Assembly (NCBI RefSeq): GCF_900105945.1
Contig: NZ_FNSO01000004.1
Location: 8,064,001-8,128,000 of the forward strand
DNA from: Amycolatopsis tolypomycina
GTDB taxonomy: Bacteria; Actinomycetota; Actinomycetes; Mycobacteriales; Pseudonocardiaceae
DNA: 64,000 nucleotides
Direction of reading: 5' to 3'
Below the pieces are notes generated by a model. The model had not been told where the DNA came from. It saw only the letters and a program-made list of their open reading frames with translations, and did no database searches. Positions 50,310 to 59,867 of the stretch are shown in pieces (the first letter of the stretch is position 1; every line of letters begins with the position of its first letter). The position numbers and the translations under genes were made by a program.

Positions 50310-52127
50310 TCAGCCCAGCATGAATTCACGCGGGTTCAGCGGCCGGTCCACCACCCGCACGTCGCCCAGCAACCCGGCGAAACTGCGGTCCACCTTCCCC
50401 TCGTAGGACGACGCGCCGACCAGCCACGGGCCACCCGGATCGGCGAGCCCGACGGCGGGCGTGGCCGGGTTCCGGACCACCGGGCAGCCGTCGACGTACA
50501 TCGTCGTGCGCCGGCCGTCGTTGACCACGGCGACGTGCCACCACTTCTCCACCGGCAGCTCGTGACCCCAATTCGTCGAGGTCCGGTCCTGGTTCAGGGG
50601 GTACACCGCCCACTGCAGCTCGCCACCGTCCGAAAGGGACAGCGTGGCCGCCGATTCCTGCGGGTCGTCGCCGGTCTTGCCCGCGGCGGCGCCGCTGCCC
50701 TGCCGGGCGAACAGGCCGCACCAGCCGTGGTGGCCGTCCTTGAAGTCCGCCGGCAGCCAGAAGAACGCCTCGACGGTGTAGCCGCGCTCGAACTTCTGCT
50801 TGTTGATCGGCGCCGCGTCGACCGTGCGCAGGTAGGCACCCCGGCTCGGGTCGCGGCCGCCGTCGAACCGCAGGCTCGCCCGCGACGGCTGCCGCGGCGA
50901 GAACTCGTTCGAATACTTCAACGCCTCCGGCCCGCTCCCGGGCGCGGTCACGCGCGTGAGGTCGTTGCCGCGGCCGGTCTGGTCGCGCACGACGACGTCG
51001 TCCGGCACCACCTTGCCGTCCTGACCGCCCTCGAACCGCCAGTACGCGACGGTTCCCGGGATCAGCAGCTGCTTCGCGGGCCGTCCGGACGGGACCGGCA
51101 CCGGCGCGAAGCCCTGGAAGCGCTCGGCGAAGTCGATCTCCAGGCTGAAGTAGTCGGCCGCACCACTGCGCTCGACCTCCACCTGCTGCAGCTCACTCAG
51201 GTGGTCCTGCGCGGCGAGCCACGGCGAGAGCGTCCGGACGTCGATCACGCCGCGCGCGAGGTCGAACTGGTAGAGCCGGATCATCGCGCTGCCGCCGTAG
51301 TAGCGGTCCTGGTAGTTGGCGATGTGGACGTGCACGTCGTGCCCGGCGGCGTTCTTCCGGACGGTGCGCCCGGTCGGCCAGTAGTGGCCGTTGAGCGTGA
51401 GGAAGATCTGGTCGTTGCCCTGCACCAGCTCCTGCCAGACGTGCTCGCCGAACGTCGAGAACTGGGCCTGGGCGTGGTCGTCGGCCCAGGCGAGTTCGTG
51501 GATGGTCAGGATCGCCGGCAACGTCGGGTGCTGCGCGAGGACCTGCTTCGCCCAGTTCAGGCCGCCCGCCGACGGCCGCCAGTCGAGGGCGAGCAGCAGC
51601 CACTCGCGGCCGCCGCCGCGGAAGATGTGGAAGGTGTTGTAGCCGTCCTTGGACGCGCCCTTGAAGGTCGGCGAGTTGCGCTGCCGCTGGGGGCCGAACG
51701 CGTCGAGGTACGGCGAAGGGCCGCGCTGGTCGTCCTTCGACCCGTCGATGTCGTGGTTGCCCGCGAGGGTGCTGTAGGGGAACCTGCAGCGGTCGAGGGC
51801 TTGGAACGACCGGCTGACTCGGGCGAACTCGTCCGCGCGGCCGTTCTGGGTGAGGTCGCCGAGGTGCGCGAGGAAGACAACGTTGTCGTCCCGCGCTTCG
51901 AGGACGTACCGCAGCGACGCGTCCAGCGGGGCCGCGTCGCCGCGGTCCTCGTCGAACAGGTACTGCGTGTCGGGCATGACCACGAGCGTGAAGCGCGGAT
52001 CCTCGGTGTCCGGGCGGTGCCGGCCGGTGGCTCCGGCGGCCGGGGCGCCGAGGACGTTCGGCAGGGTCGCGGCGGCGGCGACGGCCGGGGCGCCGAGGAG
52101 GAAGGTCCGGCGAGAAGTGTCAGTCAC
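50310..52127 (-). CDS. Tat-exported metallophosphoesterase with LamG-like domain
   Basis: 605 residues. A twin-arginine signal (SRRTFLLGAPAVAAAATL) leads into a calcineurin-like phosphoesterase: VVMPDTQY, AHLGDLTQNG, LAGNHDIDG and LNGHYW supply the metal ligands. The C-terminal third is a LamG/concanavalin-like domain (GTVAYWRFEGGQDG; YTVEAFFWLPADF; DGRRTTMYVDG). It is a secreted phosphodiesterase or phosphatase binding a wall polymer. GTG 52127 begins the signal; frame upstream lacks signal character. Confidence 0.88.
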   Translation of the reverse strand: MTDTSRRTFLLGAPAVAAAATLPNVLGAPAAGATGRHRPDTEDPRFTLVVMPDTQYLFDEDRGDAAPLDASLRYVLEARDDNVVFLAHLGDLTQNGRADEFARVSRSFQALDRCRFPYSTLAGNHDIDGSKDDQRGPSPYLDAFGPQRQRNSPTFKGASKDGYNTFHIFRGGGREWLLLALDWRPSAGGLNWAKQVLAQHPTLPAILTIHELAWADDHAQAQFSTFGEHVWQELVQGNDQIFLTLNGHYWPTGRTVRKNAAGHDVHVHIANYQDRYYGGSAMIRLYQFDLARGVIDVRTLSPWLAAQDHLSELQQVEVERSGAADYFSLEIDFAERFQGFAPVPVPSGRPAKQLLIPGTVAYWRFEGGQDGKVVPDDVVVRDQTGRGNDLTRVTAPGSGPEALKYSNEFSPRQPSRASLRFDGGRDPSRGAYLRTVDAAPINKQKFERGYTVEAFFWLPADFKDGHHGWCGLFARQGSGAAAGKTGDDPQESAATLSLSDGGELQWAVYPLNQDRTSTNWGHELPVEKWWHVAVVNDGRRTTMYVDGCPVVRNPATPAVGLADPGGPWLVGASSYEGKVDRSFAGLLGDVRVVDRPLNPREFMLG

Positions 52128-52207
52128 GGGCGGGAAGCTACGGGCGGCTTCCGACCACCCCGGCAACGCCTGCCGAACACCGGATGAACAGCGGTAGTGT
52201 CCGCGGC

Positions 52208-52591
52208 ATGAGGCTGTTCCGGCTGATCCAGCCCGTCGACGACATCGAGGTCGCGGTCGCGTTCTACGCCGCCGTCTTCGGCCACCCGGGCGAGCGGATC
52301 GCGGTCAACCGGCACTACTTCACCCTCGGCGAGGTGGTGCTGGCCTGCGTCGCGGCCCCGCTCGAACACCGGGAACCGCGCCCGCAGCGGGATCCGCGGA
52401 TCGTCTACCTCGCCGTCGAGGACGTCGAGGAGACGTTCGAGCGGGTGCGGGCCGCCGGGCCGCGCTGGGCCGACGACGCCATCGAGACGCAGTTCTGGGG
52501 CGAACGCTCCTTCTACGCCGACGACCCGTTCGGCAACCCGCTCTGCTTCGTCCAGGAGGACACGCTCTACTTGGGCGGGCCCGTCGGCTGA
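52208..52591 (+). CDS. VOC/glyoxalase-family protein
   Basis: 127 residues. The fold is the vicinal-oxygen-chelate module (LIQPVDDIEVAVAFYAAVFG; DPRIVYLAVEDVEETFERVR; SFYADDPFGNPLCFVQED). It may bind a metal and act as dioxygenase, lyase or resistance protein. TAGTGT 7 nt before ATG 52208 suggests a leaderless transcript. It overlaps the convergent gene by 25 bp. Confidence 0.88.
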   Translation: MRLFRLIQPVDDIEVAVAFYAAVFGHPGERIAVNRHYFTLGEVVLACVAAPLEHREPRPQRDPRIVYLAVEDVEETFERVRAAGPRWADDAIETQFWGERSFYADDPFGNPLCFVQEDTLYLGGPVG

Positions 52592-53055
52592 TCGCCGTTG
52601 GCCGGGTGCATCCGGATCGGCATGACGAACCAGAGGATCCCGAAGATCAGCACGCACAGCACGCCGAGGATCCCCATCGCGATCCAGCCGTAGACCACCT
52701 TGGCGATCAGCGCGACCGTCGACGTGATCGCCAGGGCCAGGCAGACCAGCCCGACCAGCACGAGCCGGTTGCCGACGGTCAGGATCCGTTCCCGGCTGCC
52801 GGTGCGGAACAGCAGCCGGTGCCACGCCGCCGGCGACGTCAGCAACGCCGTGGCCGCGACCGCGAGCGCCACCGCGGACAGGTGGAGCGACTTCTCGAAC
52901 CCGCTGGCGTCGTGGAACCGGTCGGTGAACACGACCGACAGCAGGAAGCCGAAGAGGATCTGCACCCCGGCCTGCGCGACGCGTAGCTCCTGCAGGAGCT
53001 CGCCGACGTTGCGCGTGAGCTGCTCGTTGCGGGTTTCGCCGGTGTGTTCGGGCAC
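52567..53055 (-). CDS. DUF6328-like membrane protein
   Basis: 162 residues with four helices after an N-terminal amphipathic part (NVGELLQELRVAQAGVQILF, a strongly conserved pattern in actinobacterial DUF6328 proteins). GTG 53055 is chosen: the upstream codons (TTA, ATT, CAT) do not look coding, and TATGGT lies 6 nt before it. Role unknown; it may respond to envelope stress. Confidence 0.8.
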   Translation of the reverse strand: MPEHTGETRNEQLTRNVGELLQELRVAQAGVQILFGFLLSVVFTDRFHDASGFEKSLHLSAVALAVAATALLTSPAAWHRLLFRTGSRERILTVGNRLVLVGLVCLALAITSTVALIAKVVYGWIAMGILGVLCVLIFGILWFVMPIRMHPANGDQPTGPPK

Positions 53056-53180
53056 CAGATGACCATAACCGGGCTCAGGACCGTCCACCGGATGGGAAAT
53101 CCGTAACTTTTCCACCAAATCGGTCACTCGTCCGAGTGATGATCATGGCGGCTTCCCGGACGACTCGTTAAAGAGGGGAA

Positions 53181-53744
53181 ATGCGCTTTCTTCCCGCTCT
53201 GGCCGCCGCGGCCGCCGTCGCCGTGCTCGCTCCCGGTACCGCCGCCGCGTCGCCGTCACCGGCGCGGTTCACGACCGCGTACGGCACGTTCACCGCGGCT
53301 GCCCCCGGCGCAACCGCGGTGACGTACCGCCCCGATCTCGTCCCGGCGGGCGCACGGGCGCACGTGTTCGGCCTTTCGGCCGAGCACACCGGCACGACCA
53401 CCCTCCTGTTCGTCACCGGCCTGCGCCCGGACCGGGCCTACGGTGCCCACGCGCACACCCAGCCGTGCGGCGCCACGGGTGACGCCGCCGGACCGCACTT
53501 CCAGCACGTGCCCGACCCGGTGAAGCCGTCGGTCGACCCCGCGTACGCGAACCCCCGCAACGAGATCTGGCTCGACTTCACCACCGACGCGATCGGCACC
53601 GGCTTCGCCCGGTCCACAGTGGACTGGACGTTCGGCGGTCGACGGCCGAAGTCGGTGGTCGTCCACGAAACCCACGCGCACACCGATCCCGGCCACGCGG
53701 GCACGGCGGGCGCCCGGCTCGCCTGCCTGACCGTCGATTTCTAG
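53181..53744 (+). CDS. Exported Cu/Zn superoxide-dismutase-like protein
   Basis: 187 residues. A Sec signal (residues 1-23, AVLAPGTAAAS) is followed by a SodC-like beta barrel. Candidate copper and zinc ligands are His90 and His92 (AHAHTQPCG), His106, His109 (GPHFQH) and the HETHAH pair. A C-terminal Cys (ARLACLTV) could pair with Cys96. Some residues depart from canonical SodC, so activity is not assured. It is a periplasmic/envelope oxidative-stress protein by family. Confidence 0.85.
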   Translation: MRFLPALAAAAAVAVLAPGTAAASPSPARFTTAYGTFTAAAPGATAVTYRPDLVPAGARAHVFGLSAEHTGTTTLLFVTGLRPDRAYGAHAHTQPCGATGDAAGPHFQHVPDPVKPSVDPAYANPRNEIWLDFTTDAIGTGFARSTVDWTFGGRRPKSVVVHETHAHTDPGHAGTAGARLACLTVDF

Positions 53745-54134
53745 TCAGAACCCCCAGGACCGCTCGGGCACCACGCGGATGCGGACGGAGTACTTGGCGT
53801 CGAACTCGTCCGCGGTCAGGCCGATCGCGGCGTAGTGCGAGCCGTACTTGTCGAGGTAGCCGGGCGCTTCCGACGCCTTGCCCGCTTCGACGTGCGCTTT
53901 CCCGTTGACGACCAGGACCGAGCCGCCGTGTTCGTCGCTGTTGAGGTGGAAGCTCACGTCGGGGTTCGCCTCGATGTGCCGGAGCTTCGCGGTGTCCGGC
54001 TCGCTGAACACCACGATGTCGTCGCCGTCGAGGACGAACCACACGGGCCGCGGCGCGGGCCTGCCCTTGGGCGTGACTGTCGTCAGCCAGGCGATCGGCT
54101 CGCCGGCGCGGTCGGCGAGTTTCGGTGCTGCCAT
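53745..54134 (-). CDS. PPOX-class F420-dependent oxidoreductase
   Basis: 129 residues, split-barrel fold (IAWLTTVTPKGRPAPRPVWF; VVFSEPDTAKLRHIEANPDV; GGSVLVVNGKAHVE). The C-terminal KYSVRIRVVPERSWGF is typical of the actinobacterial F420 group rather than FMN-dependent PdxH. ATG 54132-54134 gives the full family length. It follows the SodC-like gene convergently with adjacent stops. Confidence 0.88.
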   Translation of the reverse strand: MAAPKLADRAGEPIAWLTTVTPKGRPAPRPVWFVLDGDDIVVFSEPDTAKLRHIEANPDVSFHLNSDEHGGSVLVVNGKAHVEAGKASEAPGYLDKYGSHYAAIGLTADEFDAKYSVRIRVVPERSWGF

Positions 54135-54202
54135 GTCGGTGCCCCCTGGTCGTCGGGTCTGTGACCCAGGTAACCACGGGGCACCGACATTTTCTTCCCG
54201 CT

Positions 54203-56101
54203 CTAGCGCGACGCGACCCGCCGCGCGTACCGCGTCCCGGCCGCCAGCAGCACCAGGCCCGCGCCGAGGAAGGCACCGACCCTGGCCAGGCCGTCGAGCG
54301 CCGACAGGTCGAAGAGCACCAGCTTCAGCACCGCGGCGCCGACCAGGATCAGCCCGGTCACCCTCAGCCCGACGACGTCGATCCCGCGCAGGAGCAGCAC
54401 GAGCGCGGCGATCGTCCAGGACACCGTGATCAGCGCGTGGCCGACGAGGAACCCAGTCCGGCCGGGGACCGCCAGCAGGGCGCCGCAGAGCACGATCCCG
54501 GCGGCGCCGTACAGCGCCGAAACCCCGGCGAGCAGCCAGATCGGCAGGTCTTCGGCCGGGCCGCGGAACACCGAAAGGCGCGCAGCGGCCCACGGCAGCG
54601 CGACCGACACGGCGAGGATCAGCGCGGCGACCGCGAGCGCGCCGGCCAGCTCGGCAACGGTGTGCGTGCGGGGCACGATCAGCAGCGCGGGCGTGACGTC
54701 GAAGGCCACGCCGAGCAGGCCGCCGATCGCCGCGAACCCGAGCGCGGCGGCGAGCGCACCCCGGTTGCGGCCGCCCACCGCGGCCACGACCAGCAGCAAC
54801 GCCTCGCCGAGCAGCACCCCGGCGCGCGCCGGGCCGTCGAACTGGGTGACGGTCGCCTGCAGGACCGCGAGCAGCCCGGCCAGGCCGGCGACCTGCCCGG
54901 CGAACCCGGGCCACCAGCGGCGGGCCGCCCAGACGGCGAGCAGCACGACACCCGCCCCGGCCGTGATCGGCACCGCCTGCGCCTTCGGCAGCAGCACCGC
55001 GGCGACGAGCGTCGGCAGCACGGCGGTGGCCAGCAGCGAAAGCGCCGCGGGGTCGTTCTCACGACGGCGCAGCACGACGAGCGCCAGCACGACCGCGGTG
55101 ACCCCGACACCGCCCGCCGCGGCGGTGTTGGCCCAGCTGCCGCCCCCGCCGAGCACGGCCGTGCTGATCACGGATGCGAACAGCGGCGGGATCCCGGCGG
55201 CGAGCGTCAGCGACGACCAGTCGCGGCGCAGCTGCACCGGCGCCGTCGCGAGCTGGACCATCAGCAGGAAGGTGACCAGTTCGGGGGTGAACCCCCCGAC
55301 GATCATCGGCGCGCAGACGACACAGCCGACCACGACGGCCGACGCCAGCAGCGGCGACTCCCACCGCACGGCCACGAGCAACCCGCCGACGGCGACCGCC
55401 AGCCCGCCGGCGAGCCCGGCGAGCACGGGCAGGAACTCGTACAGGGCCGTCGCGGCGACGACGTCCAGGTAGAGCGTGGCGATACCGGTGGCGGCCAGCG
55501 CGAAGGCCCCGGTGCGGCCGGCGGGCTTGCGGTGCAGCCAGACACCGACGCCGGTGAGCGCGAGCCCGAACCCGGCACCGACGAGCACCCGCGGCAGCGG
55601 CCCGAGCCAGCCGCGCTGCACGGCGAGCACGAGCAGCAGGACGACGCCGAGCAGCGTGACGGCCCCGCCGACCCAGGCGAGCACGCGGCTGCCGGCGCCT
55701 TCCTTGCCGAGCTTTTCGCCGAGCGTCTGCCGCGGAGCGGGCGGGACGTACTGAGGTTGTGGCGGCGGAACGTACTGAGGCGGCGGCGGTGGCTGCCACT
55801 GGTACTGCGGCCACGGGACCGACTCGGGGCGCACCGGCCGGGGCGCGGCCTGAGGTTGCGGCTCAGGCTGTGGTTGCGGTTGTGGTTGTGGTTGTGGTTG
55901 CGGCGGGGCGGCCTGTTCGGGCTGCATGGCCGGCTGCGGCTGGTCGGCATGCCGGGCTTGTGCGGCCTGTCCGGCCTGCGCGGCCGGGTCCGGCTGCCCG
56001 GCCTGGACGGTCCGCAGTTCGGAACCCACCAGGGCGAGACGACGCCCCAGGTCGTCGATCTCGCCGGCGAGCCGGAGGAGCACATTCGCGTCGGTGGTCA
56101 T
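54203..56101 (-). CDS. DUF2339 multi-pass membrane protein
   Basis: 632 residues. The first 45 residues are a coiled coil (RLAGEIDDLGRRLALVGSEL), then a Pro/Gln-rich linker with a PQPQPQPQPQ run, then about 20 transmembrane segments from residue 145 on (VGGAVTLLGVVLLLVLAVQR). DUF2339 proteins are large membrane proteins of unknown role, probably in envelope function. ATG 56101 is chosen after TGACCCTG. A 6-bp GTTGTG repeat at 55870-55902 encodes the PQ run and may vary in length. Confidence 0.85.
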   Translation of the reverse strand: MTTDANVLLRLAGEIDDLGRRLALVGSELRTVQAGQPDPAAQAGQAAQARHADQPQPAMQPEQAAPPQPQPQPQPQPQPEPQPQAAPRPVRPESVPWPQYQWQPPPPPQYVPPPQPQYVPPAPRQTLGEKLGKEGAGSRVLAWVGGAVTLLGVVLLLVLAVQRGWLGPLPRVLVGAGFGLALTGVGVWLHRKPAGRTGAFALAATGIATLYLDVVAATALYEFLPVLAGLAGGLAVAVGGLLVAVRWESPLLASAVVVGCVVCAPMIVGGFTPELVTFLLMVQLATAPVQLRRDWSSLTLAAGIPPLFASVISTAVLGGGGSWANTAAAGGVGVTAVVLALVVLRRRENDPAALSLLATAVLPTLVAAVLLPKAQAVPITAGAGVVLLAVWAARRWWPGFAGQVAGLAGLLAVLQATVTQFDGPARAGVLLGEALLLVVAAVGGRNRGALAAALGFAAIGGLLGVAFDVTPALLIVPRTHTVAELAGALAVAALILAVSVALPWAAARLSVFRGPAEDLPIWLLAGVSALYGAAGIVLCGALLAVPGRTGFLVGHALITVSWTIAALVLLLRGIDVVGLRVTGLILVGAAVLKLVLFDLSALDGLARVGAFLGAGLVLLAAGTRYARRVASR

Positions 56102-56160
56102 ACCGGACAGGGTCACCCACCGGCGTCACCTGCGGATCCGTAGCACTACTCAATCCCGGG

Positions 56161-57126
56161 TCACGTCCTGGTCGCGGCCAGCACCTGGTCCATGGTGGTC
56201 ATGATCGAGACGGTCTCGGCGAGCGGCATGAGCGGGCTCTCGATCTCCCCGGCGGCCAGCCGCAGCGCGACCTCGTCGGCCTGATGCCGCAGGCCACGGC
56301 CCTCATCGACGTATTCGAAGCGGCTTCGCTCGCCTTCGCGCGGGATGAAGGTGAAGGAGGCGGGAGCGTAGAAGGAGCCGTCGACCTCGATGCGCCCGTC
56401 GGTGCCGACGATCGCCGCGGTGGTCGGCGAGATCGCACTCAAGGTGCAGTTCAGGACGGCTTGCGCGCCGCTCGCGTAGCCGAACAGCATCGACATCTGC
56501 GCGTCGACGCCGGTGAAGGCGGGGGTGGCCATGGCAACCACCCGCTCGGGCGGCCCGAGGACCATCGACGCGAACGAAACGGGATAGATCCCCAGGTCGA
56601 GCAGGGCGCCACCGCCGAGTTCGGGAGCGAACAGCCGGAAGGCGGGATCCGCGGCGAACCACTGCCCGTGATCGGCGGTGACGGTGACGACGTCCCCGAG
56701 CCGCGGCAGCAGCTCACGGATGTGCCGGATGTGCGGCAGGAACCGCGTCCACATGGCCTCCATCAGGAAGAGATCCTTGGCTCGCGCCAGGTCGACGAGG
56801 TCGCGGGCCTCCTCGGCGTTCATCGTGAACGGCTTCTCGACGAGCACGGGCTTCCCGGCTTCGAGCGCGAGCCGGGCGTTGGCGTGGTGCATGGGGTGCG
56901 GCGTCGCGACGTAGACGACGTCGACGTCCGGATCGCCGGCAAGGGCTTCGTAGCTGCCGTGGCGAGTGGGGATGCGGTGCCGGTCGGCAAACCGTTCGGC
57001 ACCGCCGGCGGTCCGCGACCCGACCGCGGCGACCACCCCGGACTCGGTGAGCTGCAGGTCTTGGGCGAAGGCGCCGGCGATCCCGCCGGTACCCATGATT
57101 CCCCAGCGCAGGGGCGCGTTCGTCAT
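56161..57126 (-). CDS. Gfo/Idh/MocA-family oxidoreductase
   Basis: 321 residues. The N-terminal Rossmann domain starts WGIMGTGGIAGAFAQDL; the family signature VLVEKPFTMNAEEARDLV (catalytic Lys in EKP) is at about residue 95. The C-terminal beta-sheet domain has GGGALLDLGIYPVSFASMVL. It oxidises or reduces a sugar, inositol or dihydrodiol using NAD(P). The frame extends upstream to 57198, but the Rossmann strand begins at ATG 57126. Substrate unknown. Confidence 0.92.
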   Translation of the reverse strand: MTNAPLRWGIMGTGGIAGAFAQDLQLTESGVVAAVGSRTAGGAERFADRHRIPTRHGSYEALAGDPDVDVVYVATPHPMHHANARLALEAGKPVLVEKPFTMNAEEARDLVDLARAKDLFLMEAMWTRFLPHIRHIRELLPRLGDVVTVTADHGQWFAADPAFRLFAPELGGGALLDLGIYPVSFASMVLGPPERVVAMATPAFTGVDAQMSMLFGYASGAQAVLNCTLSAISPTTAAIVGTDGRIEVDGSFYAPASFTFIPREGERSRFEYVDEGRGLRHQADEVALRLAAGEIESPLMPLAETVSIMTTMDQVLAATRT

Positions 57127-57338
57127 GAGCCGCACCCTATGCCTGGCCAGAGTGAGGAGTCGATCACCGTGAGGGGCGGTGATGGGGGTGGTCGGCATCT
57201 ACGGAGGCGTCACGGGCGACGCCACGGCCTGGGACAAGTAAGCGAGCCGCGCGGTGACGCGTCGGCTCGTGCGGGCGACTCCGGTGTTGACTTTGCCCGA
57301 GACGGCTTCCGGCCACCCCGGCCCGGGGAGACACGATC

Positions 57339-58031
57339 GTCACCACATCCGAAATTCCGCCATCCGGTTCCGCGCACCGCGCGCCCACCGCAGCCGTGTT
57401 CCTGCTGCTGATTCTGCTCGCCTTCAGCGACGAGTTCGTCAGCGCGCTCATGGACGCCGTCGAAGCCCGCCAAGACTTTCGCTGGTTGGTCGTCCCTCTC
57501 GACGTTGCCATCTTGGCCGTTTCGCTGTGGCAGAAGCGCCGGTTTCGACGGCAGACGCAAGGGAACCATCGCGCTCGACCTCCTCACGACTGTCGTCGTG
57601 AAGACCAAGCTGGCCTGGTCGACCTGGCGGTGACACCGGGGGTACGTGGCTGCGCTGGCCATGTTGCTCGCCGCGACCCTGGACGCCGGCCCGGCGCCGC
57701 TGCTCTTTCCCTGGCGGGAAAACAACCCCCGAAGAGTGGCTGCGGATCCAGGCGGCACCCCCGCTCCTCATCGGCGCGTTCGGCGCATACCTGGCCACCG
57801 CGTGGTCGGAGTATGCACTCGGCCGCGATATCGATCAGGAGTACTTCGCCCAGGTGAGCCAGGTGATCGCCCTGCTGATCGTGGCACCTCGCCAGACGAC
57901 CGATGGCGATCATCTCGCTCGCCATCTTGGGCTTCGGCGAAATAATGGCCCTGCCGGCACTCATCCAAAAAGAGCTGCGCGGGATACGGTTGGCTGCAGT
58001 CCATTGTCAGGTGTTCACGGGACGGGTCTGA
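57339..58031 (+). pseudogene. Decayed membrane-protein gene
   Basis: Successive frames contain pieces that look like one lost membrane protein: AAVFLLLILLAFSDEFVSAL plus VVPLDVAILAVSLWQKRRF (frame of 57339), AALAMLLAATLDAGPAPLLF (frame of 57646), then WLRIQAAPPLLIGAFGAYLA and VIALLIVA, and AIISLAILGFGEIMALPALI ending with TGA 58029. Codon quality is poorer than in neighbours. At least three frame changes make the gene inactive. The original family is not clear. Confidence 0.5.
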
Positions 58032-58073
58032 CGCGTGGCCGTACGGCTCGATGAACCGTTGCAGTAATTCTCG

Positions 58074-58247
58074 GTGCCGACGGCGGTACTTTCCGCGGGC
58101 CGGCCGGTGGCCGAGGCGAATCGGAGTCGACCGCAGCCTGCCGGCCGTCCGGAGCGCCAGGTGGCCGCCGTCGCCGTGGCGGGCTTCGTCGTCGTGACCG
58201 TCGTGGCTCTCCGCGAGCGGCTTCGAGCACGCCGGCCGCGCGAGTGA
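58074..58247 (+). CDS. Possible small single-helix membrane protein
   Basis: A GTG (58074 or 58107) to TGA 58245 frame encodes up to 57 residues with one hydrophobic helix (VAAVAVAGFVVVTVVALRER) and a basic tail (LRARRPRE). Third positions are mostly G or C. It lies in the decayed region, so it may be only a fragment; support is weak. Confidence 0.3.
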   Translation: MPTAVLSAGRPVAEANRSRPQPAGRPERQVAAVAVAGFVVVTVVALRERLRARRPRE

Positions 58248-58296
58248 GCACTCGGGGAACAGCCCCTGGTCGACGTGATCGACACCACAAGCGACA

Positions 58297-59436
58297 ATGG
58301 AGGACGTGACCGCCACCCTGAGCAAGCCCGCCCTGAAGATCGGCCCCTACCAGGTCGATCCCCCGGTCGTGCTCGCCCCCATGGCCGGCATCACCAACGT
58401 CGCCTTCCGGCAGCTCTGCCAGGAGTACGGCGCCGGCATCTACGTGTGCGAGATGATCACCGCGCGCGCCGTCGTCGAACGGCACCCCGGCACCATGCAC
58501 ATGATGACCTTCGGGGCGAACGAAAAGCCCAGGTCGATGCAGCTCTACGGCGTCGACCCGAAGACCATGGCCGAAGCTGTGCGGATCATCGTCGGCGAAG
58601 GGCTCGCCGACCACGTCGACTCCAACTTCGGCTGCCCCGTCGCGAAGGTGACGCGCAAGGGCGGCGGGGCCGCGCTGCCGTTCAAGCGGAAGCTGTTCGA
58701 GGCCATCGTGCGCGAGTCCGTGCAGGCCGCCGGCGACACGCCGTTCACGGTGAAGTTCCGCATCGGCATCGACGACGACCACCGCACCTTCCTCGACGCC
58801 GGCCGCATCGCCGAAGCCGAGGGCGCCGCCGCCGTCAGCCTGCACGCCCGCACCGCGGCCCAGCGCTACTCCGGCCAGGCCGACTGGACGAAGATCGCGG
58901 AGCTGAAGGAAGCCGTCACCAGCATTCCCGTGCTCGGCAACGGTGACATCTTCTCCGCCGACGACGCCCTGCGCATGGTCGCCGAAACCGGCTGCGACGG
59001 CGTGGTCGTCGGCCGCGGCTGCCTCGGCCGGCCGTGGCTGTTCGGCGAGCTCGAAGCCGCATTCCAGGGCCGCGAAATCCCGACCCCGCCCAACCTCGGC
59101 GAGGTCGCGAAGGTGCTGCGGAGGCACACAGAGCTCCTCATCGAGCACGACGGCCACGACAAGGCCATGCGCGACATCCGCAAGCACATGGCCTGGTACC
59201 TGATGGGTTTCCCGGTCGGCTCGGAACTGCGTCGCGGCTTCGCGATGCTCTCGTCGATGGAGCAGCTCGACGACCTGATCGCCCAGCTCGACCACGACGC
59301 CCCGTTCCCCGAGGCGGCCACCGGCCCGCGCGGCCGTCAGGGCTCCCCGGGCAAGGTCACGCTGCCGCATGGCTGGCTCGACGATCCGGACGACGACTGC
59401 GTTCCCGAGGCCGAAGATATGCACTCGGGCGGCTGA
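58297..59436 (+). CDS. dusB: tRNA-dihydrouridine synthase B
   Basis: 379 residues, an FMN-dependent TIM barrel reducing uridines in the tRNA D loop. The N-terminal VVLAPMAGITNVAFRQL, the catalytic Cys113 in VDSNFGCPVAKVTRKGGGAA and VKFRIGIDD match DusB. The C-terminal helical RNA-binding domain has DIRKHMAWYLMGFPVGSELR. ATG 58297 is used, with GTG 58306 three codons inside as an alternative. The last 80 bp overlap the convergent gene. Confidence 0.95.
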   Translation: MEDVTATLSKPALKIGPYQVDPPVVLAPMAGITNVAFRQLCQEYGAGIYVCEMITARAVVERHPGTMHMMTFGANEKPRSMQLYGVDPKTMAEAVRIIVGEGLADHVDSNFGCPVAKVTRKGGGAALPFKRKLFEAIVRESVQAAGDTPFTVKFRIGIDDDHRTFLDAGRIAEAEGAAAVSLHARTAAQRYSGQADWTKIAELKEAVTSIPVLGNGDIFSADDALRMVAETGCDGVVVGRGCLGRPWLFGELEAAFQGREIPTPPNLGEVAKVLRRHTELLIEHDGHDKAMRDIRKHMAWYLMGFPVGSELRRGFAMLSSMEQLDDLIAQLDHDAPFPEAATGPRGRQGSPGKVTLPHGWLDDPDDDCVPEAEDMHSGG

Positions 59437-59758
59437 GCTGCACCAGGCTCAGGCCGAACAGCAGCACCCCCAGCGGGACGTGCACGGCCGTGACGTGCGC
59501 GATCCCGAGGAACACCTGCGCGGTCACCAGCCCCAGGAACACGCCCGCGTAGAGGATCGCCCGTGGCGAGTTGCCGCCCGGCCGCCAAGCCAGCACGGCG
59601 GCAACCACCTGCACGACCGCGACGATCCACACCGTGTACGCCGAAGCGCTGTGGAGGATATGGCCGTTCGGGGTGGTCAGCAACAGCCCGGCGGTGACCG
59701 GGGCGAGGAAGACCGCGAGCGTCTGCAGCGCGATCGTGGCGCGCAAGAAGATCGTCAT
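59357..59758 (-). CDS. Small membrane protein overlapping dusB
   Basis: 133 residues with four helices (LRATIALQTLAVFLAPVTAG; VWIVAVVQVVAAVLAW; ILYAGVFLGLVTAQVFLGIA; VPLGVLLFGLSLVQLS) and a basic tail. ATG 59758 begins the first helix; the frame continues upstream without coding character. Its C-terminal end overlaps dusB by 80 bp on the opposite strand, so the tail may be longer than needed. Family unknown. Confidence 0.75.
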   Translation of the reverse strand: MTIFLRATIALQTLAVFLAPVTAGLLLTTPNGHILHSASAYTVWIVAVVQVVAAVLAWRPGGNSPRAILYAGVFLGLVTAQVFLGIAHVTAVHVPLGVLLFGLSLVQLSRPSAYLRPRERSRRPDRRASHAAA

Positions 59759-59867
59759 ACCCAGTAGACGACGCAGCGGCGCGAAACGTGAGGTCGTGAC
59801 ATCTGTCAGGCCGAAGTCGTGGCGGACGGCATCCGTCCCGGGCCGCCCACCGCGACAAGCTCGGTGC

